A DNA stretch of 64,000 nucleotides, from the NCBI RefSeq assembly GCF_000255295.1, contig NC_017030.1, forward strand, positions 5,828,001-5,892,000, given 5' to 3'. Shown one piece after another: positions 50,983 to 61,784 of this stretch; within the stretch, counting starts at the first letter, position 1, and the number at the start of each line of letters is the position of its first letter. The DNA comes from Corallococcus coralloides DSM 2259. Lineage in GTDB: Bacteria; Myxococcota; Myxococcia; Myxococcales; Myxococcaceae. Below the pieces are notes generated by a model. The model worked only from the letters and a program-made list of their open reading frames with translations, did not search any database and was not told the origin of the DNA. Position numbers and translations under genes: made by a program.

Positions 50983-53154
50983 TCAGGGCGAGGGCTCGGA
51001 GGCAGCAGTCTGGGCAAGCATGCGCCTGGCCAGGTCGTGCTTGGGGTTGAGTGCCACCACTTCGTCCAGCAGTTTCCGAGCGGTGTCCGGGTCCCCCAGG
51101 CGGATGGCCAGCCGAGCCCCCAGGACGAAGGCGCGGAAGAGGTACCGGTCCTGCGCACGCAGGGCTCGCAGCTCCTCCGCGACGGCCTGGACGGTGGCGT
51201 CGGGCGAGCCGGAGCTGAGGGCGTATTCGGCGCGGGCGATGACGCTCCAGGACTGCTGGAGCTCCACCTGGCGCAGGCGTTCCGCGAGGGCCAGGGCGTT
51301 GGGGGCCCCCGTCACCGCGGCATGGAGGGCCTGGGCCTTGAGGCGCGCGGCGACGGCGGCGGCGGGCTCCACGTCCGGAGCGGCCCGGAGGGTCTCCATC
51401 AGCGCATCGAGCACCTTGCGCCGCTCGACGATTTCGGTGCGCAGCGGCTGCATTTCACGCTCGGTCGCGCGCAGGTCGTCATGGAGCGCGTTGGACTCAG
51501 CCATCCAGCCCAGCGACGCCTTCGCGGTGGTGACCTCGTTGATCTGCCGCTTGAGCGTGGCCGACTGGAGGTTCAGCCGGTCGAACTCGGCGTGCAGGTC
51601 TGACACCTGGAGGGTGTAGGCCACCGCCAGTTCGGCCTGGACCTCGGCGTACTTCGGATGAGCGGTGGCCAGGGCCTTGAGGTCCTGGATGGCCTGCTCG
51701 CGCGAGGGCGCATCATCACGGCGCAGCGAGCCGACAGCGCGGTCTTTCTCCGTCACGGCCTGCTCGGGCATGGCCGCGTTGCGGTCGCGGAAGACGGGAT
51801 ACGCCAGGTACCCGGCCAGGAGGATGCCCGCGAGCACCGTGAGCCCGAGGAGCACCCAGCTCACCGAGGGGGTACGCCGGCTGCCGTCCTCGATGACGAT
51901 GGAGTCGGCGCGGGAGGAGGCCCCGAGCAGCTCCGGAGGCAGCTCGCCGGAGGACTTCCGGGAAGCAAGGGGCCGGTCCAGACCGCCTCCGAGCACCGAC
52001 GCGCCGGAAGGCGAAGCCGCGGGCTTGGAGGGCTCGGTGCGAGCGAAGGGCGCGTCGTCGCCGGGCAGGGAGACCGTCGCGGTCGGAGCGGAGGTCGCCC
52101 AGGGCGCGTCGCCATGGCCTTCCGGAACGAGCTTGGAGCGTGAGCCGCCCGTCGCCGACCACGGCGGAGCCGCGGGGTCGCCCGCAGGCGAGATGTCCTC
52201 GAAGGACCGGGAGGCGGACGCGTGCGGCGTCCCCCCGGCCTCGACCGGGCCTCCGGCTTCGAGCGAACCGGCAGCCGCGGGGCCCGACACCGCGCCAAAC
52301 GCACGGGTGGAACCGACCGCCTCGGCCACCGGTGAACCCGACGCGCCCGGCACTGCACCGAACGCGCGGGTGGAACCGACCGCTTCGGCCACCGGTGAAC
52401 CCGAGGAGCCCGACACCGCACCGAACGCACGGGTCGCGCCAATGCTCGCGTCAGCGGCACCAGGAGCCGCGGAGCCTGACACCGCGCCAAACGCACGCGT
52501 CGCCCCAATGCCCGCATTGGCGGCACCAGAAGGCGGAGGCTCCGACACTGCGCCAAACGCACGCGTCGCGCCCACACCCTCCGGGCCACGCGATGAAGCG
52601 CCAGGCTCCGCGAGGCGGAACGAACCCGAGGACGAAGCGGAGACAGCGCCGAACGCGCGAGTCGTTGCCCCAGGAGCCGCACCCTGCCCCGACGGCGCCG
52701 CGGGAGGAGGAGCCCCTACTCCAGACCCCACCGCACCAAAGGCCCGCGTCGTGCCAATCGCCTCCGGAGGCTGCACGCTGGACGCCACGGGAGCCTGCGC
52801 CGCGACCGGAGCGATGGACGGGGGCGGAGGAATCACGCCGGACGAAGTCAGCGCGCCCGAAGCCGGAGTCGGCTGAGGAACGAAGGATCCGGACGCAGTG
52901 GTCGAACCCGCGAACAGGTTCGTGGACTTCAGACTGGAAGCGCCCTCACCGCCGAAGATCTGCGTGGACGACTGCGCACCCGCCCGGTCTCCCCCACCCG
53001 CCGGAGGAATCTTCGGCGCGGGAGCCATGACACCGGTGGGCGAAGCCTTGAACACGTGGCCACACCGCGTGCACTGCACCGAAGCGCCGCCAGGCGGCAG
53101 GAGTCGGGCATCCAGCACGTACTGCATCGAGCATTGCGGGCAGGCGATCTGCAC
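50983..53154 (-). CDS. Zinc-ribbon protein with TRAFGAV repeats and TPR-like C-terminus
   Basis: A 723-residue protein. Residues 1-37 are an MJ0042-type zinc ribbon (Cys5, Cys8, Cys28, Cys31). Residues ~38-415 are low-complexity Pro/Ala/Ser/Gly sequence in which the heptad TRAFGAV occurs seven times (Thr at 136, 165, 198, 219, 241, 262 and 283). A single membrane segment follows (VSWVLLGLTVLAGILLAGYLAYPVF), then a helical TPR-like domain to the end (EQAIQDLKALATAHPKYAEVQAELAVAYTL..., LLDEVVALNPKHDLARRML). The ribbon and repeats are thus cytoplasmic and the helical part periplasmic. Similar zinc-ribbon proteins are common in myxobacteria and mostly uncharacterised. It is followed by the G-rich tract. 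Confidence 0.88.
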   Translation of the reverse strand: MQIACPQCSMQYVLDARLLPPGGASVQCTRCGHVFKASPTGVMAPAPKIPPAGGGDRAGAQSSTQIFGGEGASSLKSTNLFAGSTTASGSFVPQPTPASGALTSSGVIPPPPSIAPVAAQAPVASSVQPPEAIGTTRAFGAVGSGVGAPPPAAPSGQGAAPGATTRAFGAVSASSSGSFRLAEPGASSRGPEGVGATRAFGAVSEPPPSGAANAGIGATRAFGAVSGSAAPGAADASIGATRAFGAVSGSSGSPVAEAVGSTRAFGAVPGASGSPVAEAVGSTRAFGAVSGPAAAGSLEAGGPVEAGGTPHASASRSFEDISPAGDPAAPPWSATGGSRSKLVPEGHGDAPWATSAPTATVSLPGDDAPFARTEPSKPAASPSGASVLGGGLDRPLASRKSSGELPPELLGASSRADSIVIEDGSRRTPSVSWVLLGLTVLAGILLAGYLAYPVFRDRNAAMPEQAVTEKDRAVGSLRRDDAPSREQAIQDLKALATAHPKYAEVQAELAVAYTLQVSDLHAEFDRLNLQSATLKRQINEVTTAKASLGWMAESNALHDDLRATEREMQPLRTEIVERRKVLDALMETLRAAPDVEPAAAVAARLKAQALHAAVTGAPNALALAERLRQVELQQSWSVIARAEYALSSGSPDATVQAVAEELRALRAQDRYLFRAFVLGARLAIRLGDPDTARKLLDEVVALNPKHDLARRMLAQTAASEPSP
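52285..52758 (-). repeat. Seven TRAFGAV-coding repeats
   Basis: This part of the zinc-ribbon gene encodes seven copies of (I/V/A)G(T/A/S)TRAFGAV, spaced 21-33 residues apart. The last two units (SGSPVAEAVGSTRAFGAV) are nearly identical, which points to recent internal duplication; the others have diverged in the spacers but keep the heptad. Confidence 0.9.
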
Positions 53155-53163
53155 CGGCCGTGC

Positions 53164-53582
53164 TTACCACACGCCCCCATTGGCCGCCGCCGCGTCGAGC
53201 ACGGTGGCTGCCCGGAGGGTCTCCAACTTGGCAGCGCCCACACCGGGCACCGCGTCCACGTCCTCCCAGCTCGAGAACCGGCCCTGCTCCTCGCGGGCGG
53301 ACACCAGCCGCTTGGCCAGGTCACGGCCCACACCGGGCAACAGGGCCAGCTCGGACTCGGAGGCGGCGTTGAGGTCCAGCTTGAGCCCCAGCGCGAGCGC
53401 CTGTGCCCCCGTGGGCACCGCCCCCGGGCCACACGTAGCCAGTCCCGCCGGATCCAGGCGCACGGCCTGCGGCGGGCAGTCGAGCGAGGGCCGCGAATGC
53501 GGCCACCGCGCCCGGGCAATGAAGCCCAGGGCGAGCAGCCCCAGGGACAGCGCCGCGAGCGCGGACGTGCGCCCGAACCGCT

Positions 53583-53586
<4 letters not shown>
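53164..53586 (-). CDS. ComEA-like helix-hairpin-helix protein, possible CTG start
   Basis: The conserved part is a helix-hairpin-helix DNA-binding domain, [35 protein letters not shown] followed by [16 protein letters not shown], typical of ComEA-type competence proteins. The first standard start is GTG at 53463 (99 residues), but the open frame upstream encodes a clear membrane segment ([20 protein letters not shown]), as ComEA needs. No ATG, GTG or TTG lies in that stretch; a CTG at 53586 overlaps the lysC stop as CTGA. I annotate that longer 140-residue form, with lower confidence in the start than in the gene. It sits between the zinc-ribbon gene and lysC. Confidence 0.7.
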
Positions 53587-54860
<1,274 letters not shown>

Positions 54861-55005
54861 GGGGCTCACGACCTCCCTGCACGGACGGGCGCAGGCTATA
54901 TGGGCGCCGGGGCCTGGGTGTAAAGGGCCCTCAACCTGCCTGCCGCGAATCCGCTAGCCTTCGTGGCCCAACGATTTCAAGCCGCATTCCTGGAGTAGCC
55001 CGAAC

Positions 55006-56535
55006 ATGTCCCGCCCCCGCCTCCTCATCGATGGTGACACCCTGAAGCTGGAGGAGATCCTCCAGGTCTCCCGCCACGAAGTCACGGTGGAGCTCGCCCC
55101 CGAAGCCGCGAAGCGGGTGCAGGCCTCCCGGGCGTTGGTGGACCGGGTCGCCGCCGGAGACACGCCGTCCTACGGCATCAACACGGGCTTCGGCACGCTG
55201 GCGGAGGTGCGAATCGACCGGAAGGACCTGCGAGACCTGCAGCGAAACCTCATCCTGTCGCACGCCTGTGGCGTGGGAAATCCGCTGCCCCTGCCGGAGG
55301 CCCGGGTGCTCCTGCTGCTGAGGGCCAACGTGCTGGCGAAGGGCTTCAGCGGCATCCGGATGGAGACGCTGGGGCTGGCCATCGACATGTTGAACAAGGA
55401 CGTGGTGCCGGTGGTCCCCGAGCGGGGAAGCGTGGGCGCGTCCGGAGACCTGGCCCCGCTGGCGCACCTGGCGCTGGTGCTGATTGGCGAAGGTGAGGCG
55501 TTCTTCGAGGGCGTGCGGATGCCGTCGAAGCAGGCGCTGGAGAAGGCGGGCCTGAAGCCGGTGGTGCTGGAGGCGAAGGAAGGCCTGACGCTGATCAACG
55601 GCACGCAGGCGATGTGCGCGGTGGGAACGCTGACGCAGCTGCGAGCGGAGCTGCTGGCGGACGTGGCGGACATCGCGGGAGCGATGACGGTGGAGGGCCT
55701 GTTGGGCAGCCACAAGCCGTTCCTGCCGGAGATCCACGCGGTGCGTCCGCACGCGGGTCAGAAGGCGGTGGCGGAGCACCTGCGCCGGATCCTGAAGGGC
55801 AGCGAGCTGGTGGAGACGCACGTCAACTGCAGCAAGGTGCAGGACCCGTACAGCCTGCGGTGCATCCCGCAGGTGCACGGCTCGGCGCGAGAAGGATTGG
55901 CGTTCGCGCGGCGCATCCTGGAGGTGGAGGTGAACAGCGGGACGGACAACCCGCTGGTGTTCCCGGACACGGGAAACATCATCTCCGGAGGCAACTTCCA
56001 CGGTCAGCCCATCTCACTGGCGATGGACGTGGTGGCCATGGCCCTGACGCAGCTGTCGAGCATCAGCGAGCGCCGGGTGGAGCAGATGGTGAACCCGAGC
56101 CTGTCGGGTCTGCCCGCGTTCCTGGCGAAGAACAGTGGGTTGAACAGCGGGTTCATGATCGCCCAGGTGACCGCAGCGGCCCTGGTGGCCGAGTCGCGAA
56201 TCCTGAGCCACCCGGCCTCGGTGGACTCCATCCCCTCCTCCGCAGGCCGCGAGGACCACGTGTCCATGGGCATGACGGCGGCGCTGAAAGGGCGGCAGGT
56301 TTCGGAGTTCGCTCGTTCGTGTCTGGCGATTGAGCTGCTGGTAGCGGCGCAGGCGCTGGACTTCCGTCAGCCGGTGAATCCCGGCAAGGGCGTGCTGGCG
56401 GCGTACGAGCTGATCCGCAGCAAGGTTCCGCACATGGACCGGGACCGCGAGCTGCATCACGACATCTCTGCGGTCACGGCACTGGTGGAGTCCGGGGCGA
56501 TCCGTGAGGCGGTGAAGTTGGCAACAATCAGCTAA
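55006..56535 (+). CDS. hutH: Histidine ammonia-lyase
   Basis: A 509-residue lyase that deaminates histidine to urocanate, the first step of histidine breakdown. The MIO cofactor is formed from Ala145-Ser146-Gly147 in [47 protein letters not shown] and [15 protein letters not shown] are all present. No hutU or hutI gene follows; instead the foreign cassette starts 22 bases after the stop, with no terminator in between. This is the last gene of typical base composition. Confidence 0.96.
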   Translation: MSRPRLLIDGDTLKLEEILQVSRHEVTVELAPEAAKRVQASRALVDRVAAGDTPSYGINTGFGTLAEVRIDRKDLRDLQRNLILSHACGVGNPLPLPEARVLLLLRANVLAKGFSGIRMETLGLAIDMLNKDVVPVVPERGSVGASGDLAPLAHLALVLIGEGEAFFEGVRMPSKQALEKAGLKPVVLEAKEGLTLINGTQAMCAVGTLTQLRAELLADVADIAGAMTVEGLLGSHKPFLPEIHAVRPHAGQKAVAEHLRRILKGSELVETHVNCSKVQDPYSLRCIPQVHGSAREGLAFARRILEVEVNSGTDNPLVFPDTGNIISGGNFHGQPISLAMDVVAMALTQLSSISERRVEQMVNPSLSGLPAFLAKNSGLNSGFMIAQVTAAALVAESRILSHPASVDSIPSSAGREDHVSMGMTAALKGRQVSEFARSCLAIELLVAAQALDFRQPVNPGKGVLAAYELIRSKVPHMDRDRELHHDISAVTALVESGAIREAVKLATIS

Positions 56536-56557
56536 CCCTTAGAACTCGAGGGCAGCC

Positions 56558-59500
56558 ATGAGCAAAAAGACAAAAGCCCAGCGCCAGCGCCTGAACCAGA
56601 AACGCCAGAAGCGCGAAGTCAGAAACACTTTACGCCATAAAGAAAACCAAGAAGCTGTCGAGACACTACGCAAAGCCAAAAAAGGCGAAGTCGAGCTGTT
56701 TTCACAAAAAATAACACCAATAGCCAGCCTGGGAAAACTAAGACAAGCAACTGGCGACCCATTCCCGAGCTCATACGCCTCAATAAAAAACACAAACCAA
56801 GTTCCATTCACAGACTCCACATCAACAGAGCTCAACTGGGCCTCCGCAATCCTGCAGAACGAATCCCAGACGCTCAACGCCTCAATCCCGGCTCTACAAA
56901 ACTTCAATCGACACCTAATCCTGGAAAACCACAAGGAAGCCAAGGCAGCGCTTGAGAACATAAAGAAGACCTTTGGCGTTTCCTACTGGTACACAGACGC
57001 AACGCTCCTGCTTGCAGAATATTCCAACGGACTCAAGGCAAACAGAGACACCCTGCAATCAATCGTCGCCACAAACAAAGGGAATGCGATTACTCAAATT
57101 TTCGCAATCTTCTCCAGCCAGAGAGCGGAGCGAAAGCTCTCAAGCGCGAACTACCTAAAAGAGCTTGAACTATTTTGCCGCAAATATCAGTCCGACAACA
57201 CGTACTCCAGATTCATTTCACTGCTTAAGTTCTACTCCGCATTCCAGTCGTTAAGTGAATTTCCAGACCTGCCTCACATCCTCTATCGCTCTGGCACCTT
57301 TCCCGCGATTGACCGCCTGAACAACTACATTCGCGTATCACAAGTCTTGCACGCAACCGGCGTCACAGACGCCCAGCATCATCTAAGCATCCAGGCAACT
57401 GCAAACGCGATCGCAGATACGCGACTGCTTAACCTTCAAATACTAACTGATCCTGCCACTCCAATTCCTGCCGAAAGCACGCGCGATCAATTGATTTCTC
57501 TCGCTGACGCCTACACTGTCGGCGACTACGAACTCAGCCTCAGAACATCTCGCGAACTGCTACACGAACACCCAGATCGTCTCGAATATTACGAATTCTA
57601 TATCAAATCCGAATTATATCTAGGGAGAGAATCTGCCCCTCCATTCAAAGAGGGATCAATTGCCTCCAGGATCTTCTATTCGCTTCGAGCAGCCATAAAA
57701 AAGACCGACGACACGCCGGAGGCACTGCAGACTCTCGAAAAGCTCGCGCTGAGTCTCGACTCCATGCAAATTGGAAGTCAAATCCACGCATACATACTTT
57801 CACAGAAACATCCTCAGCACCCACTTGCCCCCAAGGTCTTCGATGGCCTCAATGCAACTGCCGCAACGGCAAAGCTAGCGACGGCATACCCCACGCAAAG
57901 TTCCGCACTGCGGTTCCTAGAGAACCTTGGACGAACATATCCCGGCAGTCCGTCAGTCGAACTATATACCGACCTGTTTAATCACAACCCAAGCGCTCTG
58001 TCTGGCTACGAAATCCCCACAAATCGAAAGCGCATCTACCGAGCCCATGCCTTCTACCGCACCGGACAACTGCAAAAGGCCATCTCCGAATACCAAGGAC
58101 TCTGGAACAACAGAGATGTATCGCAACCCCTGAGAGAGGGAGTCTTGATTGGCCTATTCCAAAGCTTCTTGGCCGCCGGCAACTTAACAAAATGCGCAAG
58201 CATAATTGCAGATGCATTCCTAACTCAGCGCCACTTGCTTACTTCTCTACCAATCGCAGAACTTCTTGCCGCATACGAACAACAAGAAGACAATCGGTCG
58301 CACATGCAGGACATATCGTGGCCAATTGTGTACTTCATTGTCTATGCTACAGAAGGGCGAAATCGCGACAATGAGCAGCTACACAAGACGTATGACAATT
58401 TCCTGTCCGCCCATGGACTCACAAAGCCATCCGAACTCAGCGCAGTTCAAAACACCCTGCCGCAGGCTAAATTAATATTCTTCCTTAGATACCTTTGCGT
58501 TCATGAGGTCATGGACTGCTCGATCTGGTTCGAAAGCACAGCAGAACTAGAGGCAGAGCGCATCGCTGTTTGTCAGTTACTTCTCGCCATAGACCCAGGC
58601 AATTCCGAGTCGTACAATCAAGAAATCTCTCGCCTGACCCAGGTGGGGATGATTCGGAAAGCCATCCAGCATCTTGACGACTCGAAAGTCTACATTGACA
58701 CGGCAGGCATCACGCAGTCGCTCGACAAGACGTTCCGAGAACGGTTCGATCGCTACATCGTATTCTCACAACTTGAGGACAGACTCAGACAGGCGTTCGA
58801 GTTACATAGCGTAGAACTGCAGGCCGGAAAGCCTCTAATCATCACAACCAACGACAGTCCTCAGCAATTCTCCGAGCTATTTGGTGAGATAAAGAACAGA
58901 TTCATATCCAGCAACGAATACGGCCTCGACTCATATCTGAGCGTGCGAATTCGGCATGGCACATTGTCAGGCCAACTCCGAAGCCAGTTCGAGAGAGAGA
59001 GTTTAATAACAAGAAAGAACGCAACCGACGGCGTCTATGATAGCAACGACTACTGGAATGATCGCGTCTTTCAATCCTACGGGCCTCAGATTAGTGCCCG
59101 AGCCGACAGGTATCTTCAAGATTTCTCGCGTCAAGTGGACGCAATCATTGACGCCGTCAAGCATCGATGGATTCAAATAAAAGGACCCTCCAACAACAAC
59201 GAAGGCCTTTTTGACTTCGACTATAGCGACTCCGAAATTAAGCAACTCTCTGCATCAATCACGCGACTCATTGCACAAAACGCAAAGTCATCAACAATTG
59301 ACGACTATGCAATTTTCCTACAGGAAATATTCTCTGCTCTTTGGCAGCGCACAGAAGCGAGCCTCGCCCGTGTTGTCGAGAAAATAAAAACCACGCTGCG
59401 TAACCAGCTTACGACATCAATTGACCTGATGGCTGCCAACATATTCAACCTACACCAGGACATCAGACACTCTCCTTTCGGTAACGCAATTACCAGGTGT

Positions 59501-60064
59501 CGCACTTACATCCAGAACGAGACAGAGACTGTTGCTGCTTGGTTTAAAAACGCAAACGACAAGACGGCGCCTGATTTCGACTTTATCCTGTTGGCTAATA
59601 CGGCAGAGGAAATTGTCAAAAACTGCTTCCCCTCTTCACACCTGTCGGCGCAGACGCGCGTGTCTCCGTCCGCGACATTTCGAGGCAACCTGTTTGCCTT
59701 CTTTGTCGATATCATGTTTATTCTGCTTGAGAACATAGTTAAGCACTCCAAAGTTGAAAACCCGGTCGCCACGATCTCTGCACGACTTGAAAACAATCGA
59801 CTCTTTATCCGTATAGACAACACTGTTTCGCCTCATGTGGACAGAGAGAATCTTGAGACACACCTGGGTCGAATCAACAAAATCAGAGCGAGCGCTCTGA
59901 CTCCGCGAGCAATACGCACCGAAGGAGGAAGCGGGTATCTTAAGTTGCACAAACTGATTCGGTACGACCTTGAGCGGGGTAATGACTATTCGGTATCGAT
60001 TTCCGCAAAGGACAGCACACTCAGTGTCTGCATTGACATGGATGCGACGAGGCTTATGGCATGA
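56558..60064 (+). CDS. dtcA: Detocs sensor kinase DtcA-like protein
   Basis: A 1168-residue protein. It begins with a strongly basic helix (MSKKTKAQRQRLNQKRQKRE). Residues ~120-850 are helical repeats of TPR type, for example DAYTVGDYELSLRTSRELLHEHPDRLEYYEFY and AHAFYRTGQLQKAISEYQGLW. The C-terminus is a divergent histidine kinase: a candidate phospho-acceptor His966 (or His971) in NLHQDIRHSPFGNAI, an N-box around Asn1059 (LLENIVKHS), a short D-box (IRIDNTVSP) and a G-box EGGSGYLKLHKLI (1122-1134). No membrane segment. This is the layout of DtcA, the sensor of the Detocs anti-phage system. Base composition is far less GC-rich than in hutH. SD GAGGG precedes the ATG; the stop overlaps the receiver gene (ATGA). 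Confidence 0.88.
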   Translation: MSKKTKAQRQRLNQKRQKREVRNTLRHKENQEAVETLRKAKKGEVELFSQKITPIASLGKLRQATGDPFPSSYASIKNTNQVPFTDSTSTELNWASAILQNESQTLNASIPALQNFNRHLILENHKEAKAALENIKKTFGVSYWYTDATLLLAEYSNGLKANRDTLQSIVATNKGNAITQIFAIFSSQRAERKLSSANYLKELELFCRKYQSDNTYSRFISLLKFYSAFQSLSEFPDLPHILYRSGTFPAIDRLNNYIRVSQVLHATGVTDAQHHLSIQATANAIADTRLLNLQILTDPATPIPAESTRDQLISLADAYTVGDYELSLRTSRELLHEHPDRLEYYEFYIKSELYLGRESAPPFKEGSIASRIFYSLRAAIKKTDDTPEALQTLEKLALSLDSMQIGSQIHAYILSQKHPQHPLAPKVFDGLNATAATAKLATAYPTQSSALRFLENLGRTYPGSPSVELYTDLFNHNPSALSGYEIPTNRKRIYRAHAFYRTGQLQKAISEYQGLWNNRDVSQPLREGVLIGLFQSFLAAGNLTKCASIIADAFLTQRHLLTSLPIAELLAAYEQQEDNRSHMQDISWPIVYFIVYATEGRNRDNEQLHKTYDNFLSAHGLTKPSELSAVQNTLPQAKLIFFLRYLCVHEVMDCSIWFESTAELEAERIAVCQLLLAIDPGNSESYNQEISRLTQVGMIRKAIQHLDDSKVYIDTAGITQSLDKTFRERFDRYIVFSQLEDRLRQAFELHSVELQAGKPLIITTNDSPQQFSELFGEIKNRFISSNEYGLDSYLSVRIRHGTLSGQLRSQFERESLITRKNATDGVYDSNDYWNDRVFQSYGPQISARADRYLQDFSRQVDAIIDAVKHRWIQIKGPSNNNEGLFDFDYSDSEIKQLSASITRLIAQNAKSSTIDDYAIFLQEIFSALWQRTEASLARVVEKIKTTLRNQLTTSIDLMAANIFNLHQDIRHSPFGNAITRCRTYIQNETETVAAWFKNANDKTAPDFDFILLANTAEEIVKNCFPSSHLSAQTRVSPSATFRGNLFAFFVDIMFILLENIVKHSKVENPVATISARLENNRLFIRIDNTVSPHVDRENLETHLGRINKIRASALTPRAIRTEGGSGYLKLHKLIRYDLERGNDYSVSISAKDSTLSVCIDMDATRLMA

Positions 60065-60528
60065 AAATTCTCATCATTGAGGATGACCTCAATAAGCTAC
60101 AGCGCATTTCAGAACTCATTAGGGAACGAGCTCCAGACGCGCAGGTCACCGAGCGAAAATCCTACCAAAGCGGACTTAAAGAGGCGCTTAAGGAGCACCC
60201 TGACTTAATTGTCTTGGACATGAGCATGCCAACTTACGACATTTCTCCCACTGAAAAGGGCGGACGAACAAGGCCGTACGCTGGGCGAGAAATCTTAAGT
60301 GAGCTGAAGCGAAAGCATGTGTCTTCACGGGTAGTGGTTGTTACGCAGTTTGAAAGCTTTGGCGAAGGAGTCGACGCGATGACCCTCTCCCAGCTTAAGG
60401 CTCAACTCCGAGCAGATCATGCAAAGAATTACCTAACCACGGTTTACTATCATCCATCGGAGACAGGGTGGCGCGACAACCTCATTGCCGCAATGTCGCT
60501 GGCCACCAAGACCAGAGAGCAGGCCTAA
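60061..60528 (+). CDS. dtcB: Detocs stand-alone receiver DtcB-like protein
   Basis: A 155-residue receiver domain without output domain: MKILIIEDDLNKLQ with the acidic residues, Asp53 in LIVLDMSMPTYD as phospho-acceptor, and RVVVVTQFES for the switch Thr. The usual Lys-Pro after beta-5 is replaced by YYHPSETGW, so the Lys is missing. In Detocs the free receiver DtcB is thought to drain phosphate from the sensor and prevent accidental triggering. The gene overlaps dtcA by four bases and is two bases from dtcC, so all three are one transcript. Confidence 0.88.
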   Translation: MKILIIEDDLNKLQRISELIRERAPDAQVTERKSYQSGLKEALKEHPDLIVLDMSMPTYDISPTEKGGRTRPYAGREILSELKRKHVSSRVVVVTQFESFGEGVDAMTLSQLKAQLRADHAKNYLTTVYYHPSETGWRDNLIAAMSLATKTREQA

Positions 60529-60530
60529 CA

Positions 60531-61742
60531 ATGATCGACATACTTATTGCCGACGACTCAGATGGCAAGACCGCCCACATAACAAATCTCATTTCTGAGA
60601 TTCTCCCAGCCAAAGACAAAAACGTCAGACATGCCAAGACGGTCGCCTCCGCAGTTGCACTTCTCAGGCAAACCTCCTTTGATCTGTTGATTGTTGATTT
60701 GAACATACCTTTGCGTGACGACGAAGCGCCTCGCGCTGACGGTGGATTGCGTCTCATTAAGGCACTGCAACAACAACGAGAAATGCATCGCCCCACTCAT
60801 GTGATTGGCTTGACCGCATACGCTGAACTCCTCGCCCAAAGCGCCGAAGCATTCAAGGACGACCTGTGGCATGTCGTGCAGTACAGCGATGACTCCACCG
60901 ACTGGATGGATCAGGTCAGTCGCAAGCTGATCTATATCGCAGAAACCAAGACAGCGTCCGCTCAACACTATCAGACCGACATTGCAATCGTCACCGCCCT
61001 TCATTCTGTTGAGCTTGAGAGCGTCCTCAAGCTTGATGGCTCTTGGGAGCAGGTTCTCATGGACGGTGATGCTACTATCTACCATTCGGGCATGTTTCAA
61101 CGAGGGGATCGCAAGCTCAAGGTCGTTGCCGCCGCTGCTTTTGAAATGGGCATGCCTGCCACAACGGCCTTGTCCATGAAAATGATCTCGGCATTTCGGC
61201 CTCGGCATTTGGCGATGACCGGGATTTGCGCTGGCGTTAAGGGGCAATTTGGAGATATTTTAATTGCTGACCATTCGTGGGACTACGGAAGTGGCAAGAG
61301 TAGGTTGGCCGAACAGGGCGCAAGCATATTTCTTCCAGCGCCTTCGCAAATCCAAATAGAGCCGATACTAAAATCAAAGTTCAGTAATTTTCTGATGGAC
61401 CAGTCCGTACTTCGAGCTATTCAATCCCGCTGGACGGGACATCATTCGCCCAATAAGCTGTCCGCTCGAATGGGACCAATTGCTTCGGGTGCAGCCGTCC
61501 TCGAAAACAAGGCATTGATAGATGAGATTGTTTCACACAACAGAAAGGTGATCGGCGTTGAGATGGAGACGTACGGTCTCTTCTCTGCAGCCCGCGCATG
61601 TCGTGAGCCTCGCCCCCTTGCAATGTCCATCAAATCCATTTGTGATTTCGGTGACGCGACAAAAGACGATCGCTACCAGGAGTACGCGGCATTCACTAGT
61701 GCTCAGTTTTTATATGAGTTTGCGCTGAGCCATTTGTGTTGA
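60531..61742 (+). CDS. dtcC: Detocs effector DtcC-like: receiver fused to PNP domain
   Basis: A 403-residue fusion. Residues 1-~135 are a receiver (ILIADDSDGKT; Asp56 in LLIVDLNIP; VIGLTAYAE), again without the conserved Lys (VVQYSDDSTDW). Residues ~148-403 are a purine nucleoside phosphorylase/MTAN-like fold: TDIAIVTALHSVELESVL, LAMTGICAGVKGQFGDILIADHSWDYG, VIGVEMETYGLFSAA (ribose-binding Glu) and SIKSICDFGDATKDD (catalytic Asp). In Detocs this effector, once phosphorylated, cleaves ATP into adenine and ribose triphosphate and stops the infected cell. All three genes have the lower-GC codon use of the cassette. Confidence 0.9.
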   Translation: MIDILIADDSDGKTAHITNLISEILPAKDKNVRHAKTVASAVALLRQTSFDLLIVDLNIPLRDDEAPRADGGLRLIKALQQQREMHRPTHVIGLTAYAELLAQSAEAFKDDLWHVVQYSDDSTDWMDQVSRKLIYIAETKTASAQHYQTDIAIVTALHSVELESVLKLDGSWEQVLMDGDATIYHSGMFQRGDRKLKVVAAAAFEMGMPATTALSMKMISAFRPRHLAMTGICAGVKGQFGDILIADHSWDYGSGKSRLAEQGASIFLPAPSQIQIEPILKSKFSNFLMDQSVLRAIQSRWTGHHSPNKLSARMGPIASGAAVLENKALIDEIVSHNRKVIGVEMETYGLFSAARACREPRPLAMSIKSICDFGDATKDDRYQEYAAFTSAQFLYEFALSHLC

Positions 61743-61784
61743 TTGGCGCTAAACGACCGATCGTAATTCTCGAACGGTCTCAAG

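Noticed and set aside
52285..52758. Regular repeats considered as a CRISPR array
   Set aside because: The repeats are in frame within a protein gene, short, variable at the DNA level, with coding spacers and no cas genes.
60558..61247. 229-codon minus-strand frame opposite dtcC
   Set aside because: Antisense shadow of the receiver-PNP fusion, with no motif of its own.
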